64,000 nucleotides of DNA from Euryodendron excelsum (lineage: Eukaryota > Streptophyta > Magnoliopsida > Ericales > Pentaphylacaceae): NCBI GenBank assembly GCA_033060915.1, contig CM065394.1, positions 13,993,501 through 14,057,500 on the forward strand. Direction: 5' to 3'. The number at the start of each line of letters is the position of its first letter. Positions within the stretch are counted from its first letter, which is position 1. Below are positions 23,668-34,636 of the stretch, one piece after another. Both the position numbers and the translations under genes were made by a program. The notes beneath the pieces are model-generated. The model saw only the letters and a program-made list of their open reading frames with translations, did no database searches and was not told the DNA's origin.

Positions 23668-24243
23668 TGATGCAAATCAATTATGTTTGAACTCAAAAGT
23701 TCATGAAACTTGGTGGTCTCATTGGAAATATATTGAAGATCAATATTCATAGGATACTATAGATCATATTAAGATTTTTCAAAATTCAATCGTTTAGGCT
23801 TCAAAATTTGCATTTTCCCTATTTGACGAAAGTTTTATTCTACTTATAACTTGGTCTAGAAGATTCTAATTTTTTTTATTTTTTTAAGAATATTTCTGAA
23901 AGTATATAGTATCCAAATTTGGACGTAACTCGAATTTGTCATTTTTTATAATTTTTTGTATTTGTTTAATTTTAGCCTTAATTAGGGTTAATTAGGTTTT
24001 TGCAACTTTTTCCTATATAATTAGATGCAAGAGTTTTGCCTCAAATTAGTTTATGAATTTTTTGAGCAATAATATTGAGAGGCTTTCTCGTATTTTCTTT
24101 TGACTTTGTTATTCTGTGTGAATTAACCTTGGTGAGGTCTTACTCTAGTAATTTATGTGAAGAAGAGCCTAATTTTTGGTATTCTATTTGAATCAACAAA
24201 TTCTAGCATGTTTATAACTTTTGTACATGCTTCCTGCTTTACC
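23668..24243 (+). mobile_element. Degenerate gypsy-type LTR F, left copy
   Basis: Direct repeat of 26505-27085. Shared landmarks in order: ATGAAACTTGGTGGTCTCATT, CAAAATTTGCATTTT, TAACTTGGTCT, TTAATTAGGGTTAATTAGG, TATATAAT, GTGAATTA and AATCAACAAATTCTAGC. The divergence is high, so the pair is old. The 3' end is unclear because a further segment follows that may be inserted in the LTR end. Confidence 0.55.
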
Positions 24244-25765
24244 ACTTTTTCTTATCGGGTTGTTTTAACTTACAAGTGCACGAGTGTGCGATATAGCAAT
24301 TAACTCGGTGAGACCGAGGTCACATCCATAGGGAGCTAAATTTAGAAAACATGTTTGGTGATAAAAACTTAAGAGAAATTTATTCGGAAAAAAAAAAATT
24401 TGATTTACAATGAATGTGAAATTTTCTTTGAAAGATAGATGGTTGTGAATGGAATTTAAATGACAATGCTTAAAATTATAAAAGAAACAAAAGTCTTAGC
24501 TCCAAATCAATTCTGATGGTGGTATATTGGTGGTTCCTTCAAGATATTTAAGTTAACTCAACCCAACATCAATAATAGTGATATTGGGTCGGAAAATATT
24601 ATAACAAAGTTCAAAGAAATGAACGATTGATTCTTGCTTAGAAATGAAAAAATAGTTTTAAACTAGGCAAAACATTGAATCAAGCAATCTCTATACCAAA
24701 ACTGAGGTTTGTGCATAAAAATTCAAGATTATAATATTGCCTAAATGATTTCTAAAAATTCTTAACAATAATCAATCATTCATGTACAAAGTGATAAGAC
24801 AAATCATTGAGATACATTAATTCCTTAAAAAGATCACCTCGACCACCATCATCCTTGATCTTGAACCAAGAAACAGCTTAGCCAACAACCATTATGAAGA
24901 AAAACACTTGCATTAACATGAAACAAGAGGTTTTTAACATTGAAGAACCAAAATCAACAAAAGAAAGCAAAATATGGGCTGCCCAGATTTTCGCACAAAT
25001 CTGTCCTCTAAATTTGGACAAAGTTTTCACTCTCCTCCACTATGTTTTTAGAGATAGCTATCAAATAGATATTTATAGAGCTTCTTGTCTACTTTCCAAC
25101 GCCTCAAAGAATAGCTCATTTGGACAGCTGAGTCAAAAGTTATGGTCTAAACACTAGAGGTCTGTCCAGCACATGGAAGGAAAGACAGATTCAGCTAGCA
25201 TTTTGAGCTGGCTAGTGGACCTCTTTATTCCATTTTTTAGACTATTTTTTTTCTTCTCTCTTTATCCCATAATGAAGAATTATTATCCTCCACTTCTTTC
25301 TAGCCATGTGCAAACTTTTTTTATTAACAAACTTCCTACAAATGAGCTAAAATGGGCCTTCAAACTTTGGGTTGAAGTTTGCACAATACTTGAAATAAGT
25401 TTGGGCTGAAGTTTGCACAAAACATAGAGCAAGTTTAGGCTTGAAGTAGATCATCTTTTAGCCTCTTCTTGGATTGAAATGGGGCAGATTTGGGGCATTT
25501 CTTTGAACCAAAATTTGCTTCAATTTTTTACTCAATTGCACTTCAATTCTTTACTCAATTGCACTTCAATTCTTTGCTCCAAATCCCGGCCTCAAAGATC
25601 TTTGAAATACTTTATTTAAGCTTTATAAATCTATTAAAACATTAAACCAAACTTCATTACCAAAGGCACAACAAACTATTATGCAAAACAAAATAAACGA
25701 ATAAGTACATATGAAAAACTAGGGATTTAATGACAATTTTGATGCACAATCACTTCTCTGCATCA
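24244..25765. mobile_element. Probable insertion or internal non-coding segment of element F
   Basis: About 1.5 kb with no recognisable protein. It begins near ACAAGTGCACGAGTGTGCG followed by GTGAGACCGAGGTCACAT and ATAGGGAG, a motif style I associate with repeated plant non-coding elements, and ends near GATGCACAATCACTTCTCTGCATCA, which resembles the terminal block of the right LTR (ACACTTCTTTGCATCA, ending 27085). This suggests that the left LTR end was split by an insertion. The open frames at 24894 and 25173 have no recognisable domain. Confidence 0.35.
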
Positions 25766-26504
25766 GTTGAACAACAAAGAAAAAAAGTTATAACTCTTAG
25801 AATTGAGCATGGCACCTAATGGATTTGATCGTAGGGTTGGTAACATTAAAGATGTATATGATTGTGACAATGTTGTACAAGATGTATGGTTGGAGGATCT
25901 ATTTCATCAGACAGAGCAATGAGTTGATAAGCTTGAAACTTTGACCTATCAACTTACTGTTGCAAATCAATCTCGCATCCTTCTATTAATCAAAATGCTG
26001 ATTCAATAAGTCAATGCTTTGCACCTAGATATAAATGTAAAGATTGTTATTCAAATCCATGTTTTGTGAAGGAGTATACTGTCGAAGAAGAAATAATAGA
26101 GAATAAGGATATTTTTGATTTTTCGAAAAGTAGTTTAGAGGATTGAAATTCACCACTAATCTTTGTTGAAGGTGATGTGTGTAAGGATGACTGTTTATTC
26201 ACATTAGCAACTATTTCAGATCCAATTATTGATTGCAAAGAAACAAAAATGGCAAGATATAACAATAAAATGACATTCTTCTTGTTGATTTATTTTAATA
26301 CTCTCAAATAGATCATCATTTTGAAGATCCATTTTATTTTCTGGGATTCAAGTTTTTTTCTTCATGGTTCATAAATAAACTAATTATGAATTATGTTTTT
26401 CTAATTAACAGATATAGTAGATGGACATGGTGACACAAGTTGTAAATTTAAAGTGTTTATTCAGTATCCAAACTCGATGATGAATTTTTTCAACTCGAGA
26501 AAAA
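25766..26504 (+). pseudogene. Element F internal remnant, possibly gag
   Basis: Degenerate coding-like sequence with interspersed stops. Short reads such as GFDRRVGNIKDVYD and KCKDCYSNPCFVKEY look like a decayed gag/zinc-finger region but are not diagnostic. It ends with AACTCGATGATGAATTTTTT and CTCGAGAAAAA before 26505, the usual end of a gypsy polyprotein and polypurine zone. Confidence 0.35.
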
Positions 26505-27085
26505 TGATGTAAATTGGTTATGTTTGTATTCAGAATTTCATAAAACTTGGTAGTCTCATTAAAAATGTGCTGAAGATTAAAATCCACAAAACACTATAGA
26601 CCCTATTAGGATTTTCAGAAGTCAAAGCCCTCAAAATTTGCATTTTTATCATTTTAGGAAAGTTTTATTTGGGTTATAACTTGGTCTCGAAGATTTCGAT
26701 TTTGTTTATATTTTTTTTAGAATATTTCATCAAGTTTATAGTTCCAAATTTGAGCTTATCTCGAATTTTTCATTCCTAGTTATTTTTTGTATTTTCTTAG
26801 TTTTTGCCTAATTAGGGTTAATTAGGTTTTGAAATATTTTTTTTCTATATAATCAGATGTAAGGGTTTTGACTCAAATGAGTTTATGAGTTTCTTAAACA
26901 ATAATATTGAGAAGTTTCTCTTATTTTATTTTGCTTTTATTACTCTGCGTGAATTAGCTTAGAGATGCCTTTTTCTGGTATTTTGTGTAAATCAACATAT
27001 TAAAAGGAACCTAGTTGTCGATAGTATATGTTAATCAACAAATTCTAGCCTCTTTATCACTGTTTTGATACACTTCTTTGCATCA
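26505..27085 (+). mobile_element. Degenerate gypsy-type LTR F, right copy
   Basis: Starts TGATGTAAATTGG after a polypurine-like CTCGAGAAAAA and ends TTTGCATCA at 27085, so termini are TG...CA. It pairs with 23668-24243. TATATAAT near 26855 could be the promoter. Confidence 0.55.
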
Positions 27086-27579
27086 ATGAAGATTATAAGG
27101 AAAATGCTGGTCTTCTAGAAAATTTGTACAAAAAATCCAACTAGAGTGACGTGATAGTAACATTTTGTAATTAAGAGTCATTATGATGGGTGTTTTATTT
27201 TATAATGAATTACTCTTATTCAACACATGATTACATTAATAAATTATGTATGAATTTTTAAGTTGTATAACATCAGCCACACTATAATTAAGTTTTATTT
27301 GTTGGTCTCCCAAGATCGGTTATGTCAATTGAAAAGTGAAGACATGAAATACACTGTCTAGTTGTTGTTATTATCTGCATTCAGACAAAACACCAATTCT
27401 CATGTTAGAGCTCAATGTCAATTGTTTGTTTCTCCATTAGGACATGTTAATTAAACTTATTATTTATTAACAATTCATTTACCCCTCTCAACTAAATTGT
27501 TGGTTTCCACTGTTAGAAACGGGTGGTTTCTGTTTCTTCATTTATAATAAAGCGTAATTGTGTGTATGTAGGGCTATAA

Positions 27580-27880
27580 ATTTTGGTCCATTTAGTTTCT
27601 GTTTTTTGTTTTTGTTTTATGTTTTTTTTAAATAAAAAATATAAAAAAAAAACACTAAAGTAGGTGTATTTTCTGATTCTAAAATATTGGTCTGGTACTG
27701 TTAGCAGAACTGTAACCTATAAATGCCATCATCAGACCATAAAAAATAAATAATAAAAACACACTCCTATAGCACGCAACAAAAAATAAAAACTGACAGC
27801 ACTTCTAAATAGACAAAGTTTTTTTTGCCTTTCGCTAAAAACACAAATAAACAACGCTATTTTTTGTCCAATACCAAATT
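27580..27880. repeat. Fold-back/MITE-like element related to 53795-54005
   Basis: T-rich left arm (TTTCTGTTTTTTGTTTTTG) and A-rich right arm (AACAAAAAATAAAAACTGACA) are roughly inverted. The core ACCTATAAATGCC then ATCAGACCATAAAAAATAA matches ACCTACAATGCCC, TACCAGACCACAAAAAACA in CDKD intron 4. No coding sequence. The stretch 27086-27580 before it is AT-rich and featureless. Confidence 0.4.
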
Positions 27881-27931
27881 GTAGAATCACAAGATCCAAG
27901 TAGCTCAAAAGCCATACGATCCTTGAAATTT

Positions 27932-28655
27932 GACACAACCAGGGACGAATTTAAGGGGGTTATGGAGGAGTCATGGCTCCTATTAAATTTTTAGAATCTC
28001 TTGAATAGTATTACAAAATCTTGAGGTATACATGATTATATATAATACACCAACACCCCCCCCCCCCCCCCCAAAACAAAAAAGTTTCTTAGAGTAAGCC
28101 ACCAAGAAATTTATTAGTTTTAAGACTCTATTTTAGTTTCCTATATAACTAGGGTTGTAACTTATGTTTACTAATAATCCTCAAGATTTTGTGCTTTCTA
28201 AATATTAAATTTCTCTCTTGACCGTCTCTATCTCTTATTGTTCCCCCCACCATCCACCAAAATATGAATATTCCATTAATCAATAAAATTGAATTTTTTC
28301 ATCTTTCCTTTCCTCCATTCAATCTAGACATAGTTATTTTGACATGTAGTTTATACTTTGATAATTACTAAGTTACAAAATCACGGTTAGTAGTAATTAT
28401 CTTATGATATAAATTATTTATTCCATGACCAGGTAAAAAGTTTTCTGAAAAACCAATTTTTATTAACATGTTTCAATTTATACATATATCTATACCAAAT
28501 TTGGCTTCAATATTCCTATGATTCCCAACCAAAATCTATCAAACTCTTGTAGGGTAAAAAATTAGTTCCATGAAATTTTACTCGATAACTATTATTTTTA
28601 TATTGTTAGTTCAACCCCCCAATAAAAAATTCCTAATTTCATCCTTGGACATAAC
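27932..28655. mobile_element. hAT-like MITE (708 bp) with 8-bp target duplication
   Basis: The element proper is 27940-28647. Left end CAGGGACGAATTTAAGGGGG; right end, reverse-complemented, CAAGGATGAAATTAGG with a GGGGGG run further in, giving imperfect terminal inverted repeats. Flanks are GACACAAC (27932-27939) and GACATAAC (28648-28655), a 7-of-8 duplication, as expected for hAT elements. The interior has no ORF and contains a C17 homopolymer (28056-28072). Confidence 0.68.
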
Positions 28656-30028
28656 ATAGTGTTACATGTCAGATCTACACCTAAAAGGACTATTCATTTT
28701 TAGGGTTTCCTACACCCATTTATATGTTTAGTACCATCCTAATACATGCTTAATGTGAGAGTCAATAGACGCCTATGTGACCATAAGAGTTTACTTGGAT
28801 TGACTCTAATACAACTTATCACATGTCAGTTTCACATCCACTAGGACTAATAACAATTAGAGTTTCTCGTACTCACTTATCTGTCTATTACCATCCCAGT
28901 ACAAACCCATATAAGACTCAAAGAATGCTTGTGCAGTCGTCAGGCATTGGTAGAAATTGCTTGCAAAACTTAAGAATTTCTTTACATGTAGGTGATTAAA
29001 AGAGATTCATTTCAGTTACTCCTTGGCACCACTCACCACCTACCTGCACCACATACTCCCACCACCACCATCCACCCACGACCACTTACCACTACCATCA
29101 CTAACTACAGCCACCACCCACTGCCACTACCCATTCCTACATTCACCACACACCACCACCCACCTTCACCATTCACCATTGACCTTTGAAACAATTATGT
29201 TTGCATGGATTTGCGAGTATTTAGTCAAACTAACCTAATCTAATAGATTAATATTGTGTATAACTAAAGCAATAAAGTAATCTCACAATGCACATGATTT
29301 TTACATGAAAAACCCAATCAAAAAAACCACGAGGCCAAACTCAGTTCGGCACAATTAAGCAATATAATCCAATGCATAGTTAACAAAACTTAACTTACAA
29401 CCCAACTCGTTGATTCTAAAATTATGGTAGAAGAAGTAATCTTGCTCAAATGCATGACTCATTGTTTTCCTGTGCTCCAAGCGTTGGTCTTCGAATTCAC
29501 CAAAGCTTCAATGTACAATGTAAAAGAATGACAAGAAGAATCAATCCTCCATCTGAATAAGCAAAATAGTTTGTATGGAGTCTGTGACCTTGAAATGAAA
29601 TTTCAGATGCTTTATATATTTGTAGGAGTGTAAAATAGAGTCTCATACCAATAGAATAGTTGTTGGGATAGAACTCTCAAGCTGATTCGAAGGAGAAAGC
29701 AAAAATTCCAATAATATATCAATGAGTTTGAATGCCCTGGTCGAGCATTCAAATGCATCCCATTTTTTCGATTGCCCTCTATCACCATTCGAACGACCTC
29801 GATCTGTTCAAACGGTTAGAGACTCATTCAAACACTACTACATATTTTTGCCTATATTGCTGTATTTCAATTTCAAAACAGTTTCAACATATCTTAGCTC
29901 ATTTCCAAAATTGACAAACCTTTCTAACCGAAGGAATTACACCCAAAATGCTTATATACCTGAATTTCCAATCTAAAAATCTAACAATTTTTATCATGTA
30001 CAACGACCAACACCACCAGCTACTGCTC
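28656..30028. other. Intergenic sequence, no recognised gene
   Basis: Contains a CCA-rich low-complexity patch at about 29020-29190 whose overlapping Pro/Thr/His frames I treat as compositional. The rest (29230-30028) shows no motif I can name. The last bases (CACCACCAGCTACTGCT) continue across element D into the CCA-rich segment at 47803. Confidence 0.5.
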
Positions 30029-30033
30029 ACCAA
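30029..30033. repeat. Target-site duplication ACCAA, left copy (element D)
   Basis: ACCAA before the LTR start TGTAAGCACC at 30034 recurs exactly at 47803-47807 after the second LTR. It delimits a complete insertion. Confidence 0.92.
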
Positions 30034-31474
30034 TGTAAGCACCCCATTTTTGACCGCTTAACAGTCTACTATTCGCCCAGACTTGTATTCAAGTCAATAT
30101 GGACATATTCTAGAATTCAAGCCCTAATCCAGTCAATTCATGGCTTCGCGGGCCCACCAGGCCCAAATAGAGATAAAATGACTAAAATGCCCTTGTGGGC
30201 ATTGCTCGGTCCAATCCTGTAGGCGCGTCTTCTCGAAGACGGTAAGTCCCCTTTTCCAATTCCAATTACAATCCCTCTTTCAAGAAAGTTGACTCCTCGA
30301 GACAATAAGTCTATCCTATCCGGTACATTTTCTGAAGAAAGTTTCTTCAGAAAGGTAAGTCCCTTCAAACCCGTCGACCGGGACGAGACCCCAAGTCCCC
30401 TAGATGGTAGAACGGTCCACCTTTGGCACCAGCTAGTCCGTCAATGCAAAAATGTCCGTTTCAGCACGCCTTCTGAGAAAGTTGATTTCTCAGGTGCTAA
30501 GTCCCTTTAGCAGCTTCCCGAGATCAGGTAGTCTCGAGAATGATCGCGAACCGTCAGAGCAGCGGAAGTACTAGCAAATATTGCAACTGTCAGAGTAGCG
30601 AAAATACTTGCACATAGGTCGATATAGAGAATTGCCAACAAACCCCTATATCACAAGACCGCCGTCAGAGTGGCGGAAACACTCAAAACGCAGCTCAACA
30701 CTAGTGCCTGCTAGCCCACTTCGGTGAAAAATGACCAAACTACCCCTAGGGCTATTTTCGGCATGTTTCTCGAGAAAGTACCTAAGTTTTTAGAACGGTA
30801 AGTCCACCCTTCCAAGATCATCTTAGAGACGATTTGGCATGATTAGGAGCCTTTTAGTCAGTTTCGGGCCAATTCTGAGACTTTTCGGTCAAAATGACCA
30901 TTTTGCCCTTAGGCATCCGAACACCCCAGGGACCACACTAGCTCTGGGTATCAAACCGGTAATCTCCCGAGAGTACTTTTTATAGTATTCCCACCCTTTC
31001 TTTATCTTTTTGGATCATTCCGAGTCAATTCCGGCAAAGCCGATGCAAAATGACCGTTTTTTCCCTGGTGGGCCGGTCGTCTTTTCTGACCACACCGACT
31101 TTGGGTATCAAACCGGTAACATCCTGGGACGTTCCAAATAATGTTTCCAAACCTCGAGTCTTCTTCCGGGACATTCCGAGTTCATCACGGTAGCTTTCTG
31201 ATCCAGTTGACCGTTTTGTCTGTAATGGCCCGGTCAACCCTTTCAACAAATCTTGTCATCCTTTTTCAAGTCCATTACCTTCGGGACTCTATTCTAAGGG
31301 TTCCTGTCCCTTTCCGGCCTACCGGGTCATTCTCGATCCCTTAAAATCCTTTTCGGACCTTTCGGAGCCACTCCTAGTGAAGTCAGGCTAAAAATTGCAT
31401 GGTAGTCATTAGTACAGGCACCTAAATCTTCTCAAGATACGTTACTTGTCGACCTTAAAATTTTCCTAACTGGC

Positions 31475-31558
31475 TGGCGCCACTCTTGGTAGCACCAGAA
31501 GGAATTTTGACCTCGCGCCACTACAACAGGCGCCAGCTCATTCCTCTCTCTATAAATA
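31475..31558 (+). promoter_or_regulatory. 5' LTR D core promoter: GGCGCC inverted repeats and TATA
   Basis: Imperfect inverted repeats at 31475-31496 and 31514-31534 (GCGCCACT arms opposite GTAGCACC or AGGCGCC) precede TATAAATA at 31551-31558. The copy in the 3' LTR (44706-44764, TATA at 44781) is better preserved. Confidence 0.6.
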
Positions 31559-31880
31559 CAGAGCCTCCTCCAGCGTGAAAGGAATCCGCAAACTCAGTCT
31601 GAAAACCTTACTTTTCGATATACAGAGCTCATAGCCTCTCTAAACCCTAGTCTCATTAGGTTTTCCAAACCCTAGCCATAATATACAAACCCTAGCCTCC
31701 TATACACTCATACACACTCTCAGATACTTATACACTAGCCTCAAACTCTACATTGAATACTTGGATTGCTGCAACTACGAAGCTTTGAAGATCGAAGACA
31801 AACTCTCGAAGACTGAAGTGAAGACCAAAGCAAGACAAGCAAAGCAAAGCGCACAAAGCAAAGCAAAATAAACAAGACAC

Positions 31881-31890
31881 AAGGTAAGCT
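31881..31890 (+). promoter_or_regulatory. Splice-donor-like site in LTR D leader
   Basis: ACACAAG/GTAAGC, a near-consensus plant 5' splice site, about 330 nt after TATA. The equivalent positions are ACAAG/GTAATC in B, ACAAG/GTAATA in E and CACAAG/GTAGGC in the 3' LTR of D. Paired with the acceptor at 36078 it would define a leader intron of about 4.2 kb. Prediction only. Confidence 0.45.
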
Positions 31891-32262
31891 TTGTCTTTAA
31901 GTTTACGCATCCTCCCCCTCTCTTCTCTCTCCTAACCCACTTGGGTTTTCCTTTATTTTAATCCCCCATTTTCTCCCCCCCCCCCCCTTCTTTGCATGCT
32001 TGAAACAAGGGACTTTTCGGTCCATGTATAGGATTAGGCTATTGGAAGGTCACCGTGTTGGGGTTTTCTTTTGGTCTAACCGGAGACCACGTGGATTCGG
32101 GCCCCTTGATTATGTGGTGAAGCCTTTAACCTTGTATGTTCATAAACCCAACTTGCATTGTGCATATCATGATCTTATATTCTTCTAAAATTCATTTTCA
32201 AACTCGTTTTCATACTTGCATCAAAATCTTCTTTTTCAAAACTTTTCTTTCAAAATCACAAT

Positions 32263-32416
32263 CCTAAGGTGATTCTAGCCTTTCCATGGCAAGGGTTGTT
32301 TTAGGAAAATGTTACATTTAAAGTGACCAATATGGTCCTTATTTTCAAAACATTGTTATTTTCAAAACTACTATCTTAAAGTGATTCTAACCTTCTTATG
32401 GTTAGAATCGTTTTAG
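32263..32416 (+). repeat. Two tandem leader hairpins in 5' LTR D
   Basis: 32263-32305 (CCTAA ... CTAGCC loop GGCAAG ... TTAGG) and 32375-32416 (perfect arms GATTCTAACC / GGTTAGAATC around a 7-nt loop, extended by CTTAAAGT / GTTTTAGG). Copies in the 3' LTR lie at about 45485-45525 and 45595-45636. Confidence 0.65.
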
Positions 32417-34618
32417 GAAAGTGAGATATTTTATATACTCTCTAAAAAAAATCTCTTCTAAAAAATCTCCTCCTAAAAATCTCTTTTCTAACATGCTTTC
32501 CATAAACTCTCTTTAAATTCCATTCCAAAATTGTTTTCAAAAACTTCCTCCAAAAATCTATTTTTCAAAACTTCTTTTCTAATATGCTTTTCATAAGCTC
32601 TCTTCAAAATTCCTTTCCTAAAAATACTCCCTAGGTTTCCTACTTAGAAAACTCTCTCCCTAAATCTCTTTCCTAAAAACTCTTTCCAACAATTTCCTTC
32701 CAAAAATTCCCTTCAAAAAATTCTCTCTTTTCAAAATCACTTTCTAAAAACTCTCTCTTCAAAATCTCCCTTTCTAAAAACTCACTTTTCAAAAATCGCT
32801 TTTCTTGAAGTCCAAGTTACGTCCTAGAGCCAACGATTAGGAAACCCTAGTTTTCTTACCAAAAACATGATTTTCAATCTTACCTTAAAACCTGGATTTT
32901 CAAAACCTATTTTCTACGTCAAAACTATAGCCTTCCAAATCTAGTGTTTATAAAGTTTCACCTTCCAAATCCATGCCAAATCCGATCTCCCCTTTCGAAA
33001 ACCAAATCCAATCTCCCATTTAGGAAACTAAATCCTATCCTTCGTTTTTGGAAACAAAATCAAAACACTTCTTTAGAAACAAGATCCAAGTCCTTTCAAA
33101 TTTGAAATCCTTCCTAATCTTTTACTTTCCTAAATCTTAAGTTTCCAAAACTTGAACGTAAAAATCTTTCCTAATTCTTTCATAATCTTAAGTTTCCTAA
33201 AAATCTTAAGTTTCCAAATCTTTCATAATCTAAGTCTTTCCTAATTCAATCCTTTCTTAATTCTATACCTTTTCAAAGTTCGACTTTCCAAATCTAAGTT
33301 TTCAAACCTTTTCTAAAACGAAACTTTTCCTAATTCAAACTCTTTCCAAAACTTTCTTGAGTCAAAACTTTCTTAAATTCTAAACTTTCCAACTTTCAAA
33401 ACTTTCCTATTTCAAAACTTTCTTAAATTCTAAGCTTTCTAAATTCTAAAAACTTTCCAACTTTCAATACTTTCTTAATTTCAAAATTTTCCTAAAATAT
33501 AACTTTCCTATTTCGAAAACTTTCCTAGTTTAAAACTTTCCTTAAATGAAACTTTCCTAAAACGGAACCTTTCCCAAATTTGAATCTTTCTAAATCCAAT
33601 ATTTTTCTAATCTTCCAAATCCAACATTCGAGTCAAATCTTTCTTAATCTCAAGTCCTTCCTAAATCCTATCTTCCTAAGTCTAGGTTTCCTAAACCTCA
33701 ATTTTTCCAAGTCAGTTTCCTAATCTTTTCAATTCCAAATTATAATTTTAGTCTTCTATTCTAAATTTGAATCAAATCCAAATCCTAATTCAATTTCTTC
33801 TTCCACATCAAATCTTCTATTTTTTATCGAACTCTTGTCCGAACTACGACAGATCTGATTCCTCAAAAAGGATACCTAGGCAACCTTCATGGATGCAGTC
33901 ACAACCTTTTTTAAGCTTCTATTTCCACAACTTTTTCCAATTTCCAATTTCAAAAATCTGTTTTCAAATCTCTATTTCCACTTTCTAAAACTTTTCAATT
34001 TCAAATCTATCTTTTCAAATCTCTTTTAAATCAAATCAATCTCTTTCCAAATCTATTTTCCAACTCTCTCTTTTGCAATTACATATCATACATCATTCTT
34101 TTCAAAATTGTTTTCTAAAGTGGATAGGATTGGACATTTGTTAGTTGATGACTCTCCTAGGTGAATCTAGGGTAAATAGACATGTAGGTACCATAAGGGC
34201 GGGGTAGGGTGATGGCTTAGTGCGTCTTCCCTTCACGTAACCAACCTCCGAATCTAGATCGCTATTTTTGAGAGACCAAAATGGAGTTTATTTTCAAAAA
34301 GGGCTTAAATGTTTTCTAAAGGTTGCTAAATAACCTGTTTTTCTAAAAACCCTCTCTTGAGGAGATATTTTCAAAATTGTTTTCAAAAACCCTAATTATA
34401 GTCTTTGGATTATGCTTAGTTTTTAGATGACCTAACTTACCTTAATCAAGTTAGGTGGCGACTCCAAATTTTTTTCGAAAGCCCTTTATTCAAATCTATT
34501 TTCAATTCAAACCTAGTCGCACTCATTCTTCTAGGAAGATGAGTTCTAACAAGAGAGTACAGTATTTTTTCCGATTGTGTGTATATTCCTTAAGTGCGAA
34601 AAATCTGGGCGCGACAGC

Positions 34619-34636
34619 TGGCGACTCCACTGGGGA
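34619..34636 (+). other. Primer-binding site of element D (tRNA-Arg)
   Basis: TGGCGACTCCACTGGGGA starts two bases after the LTR end. It is complementary to the CCA-tailed 3' end of a plant tRNA-Arg, as established for Ogre/Tat elements. Confidence 0.85.

Larger units (their letters stand above)
30034..34616 (+). mobile_element. 5' LTR of element D (4.58 kb)
   Basis: Starts TGTAAGCACCCC, ends GGGCGCGACA at 34616, and is followed by a primer-binding site. It pairs with 43272-47802. In the first 200 bp I counted about 26 differences between the two LTRs, so the insertion is not recent. Layout: U3 to 31550 with repeated CGGAAGTACT/AGTAGCG units (30540-30640), palindromes at 31475-31534, TATA at 31551, donor-like site at 31883/31884, hairpins at 32263-32416, G-depleted CTTTCC/AAA tract at 32440-34060, and a terminal block shared with all family members. 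Confidence 0.93.

Noticed and set aside
29023..29238. His/Pro/Thr-rich overlapping frames
   Set aside because: Simple CCA repeat read in different frames.
34619..34636. tRNA-Arg-like sequence
   Set aside because: Only the 18-nt primer-binding complement is present; there is no tRNA gene around it.
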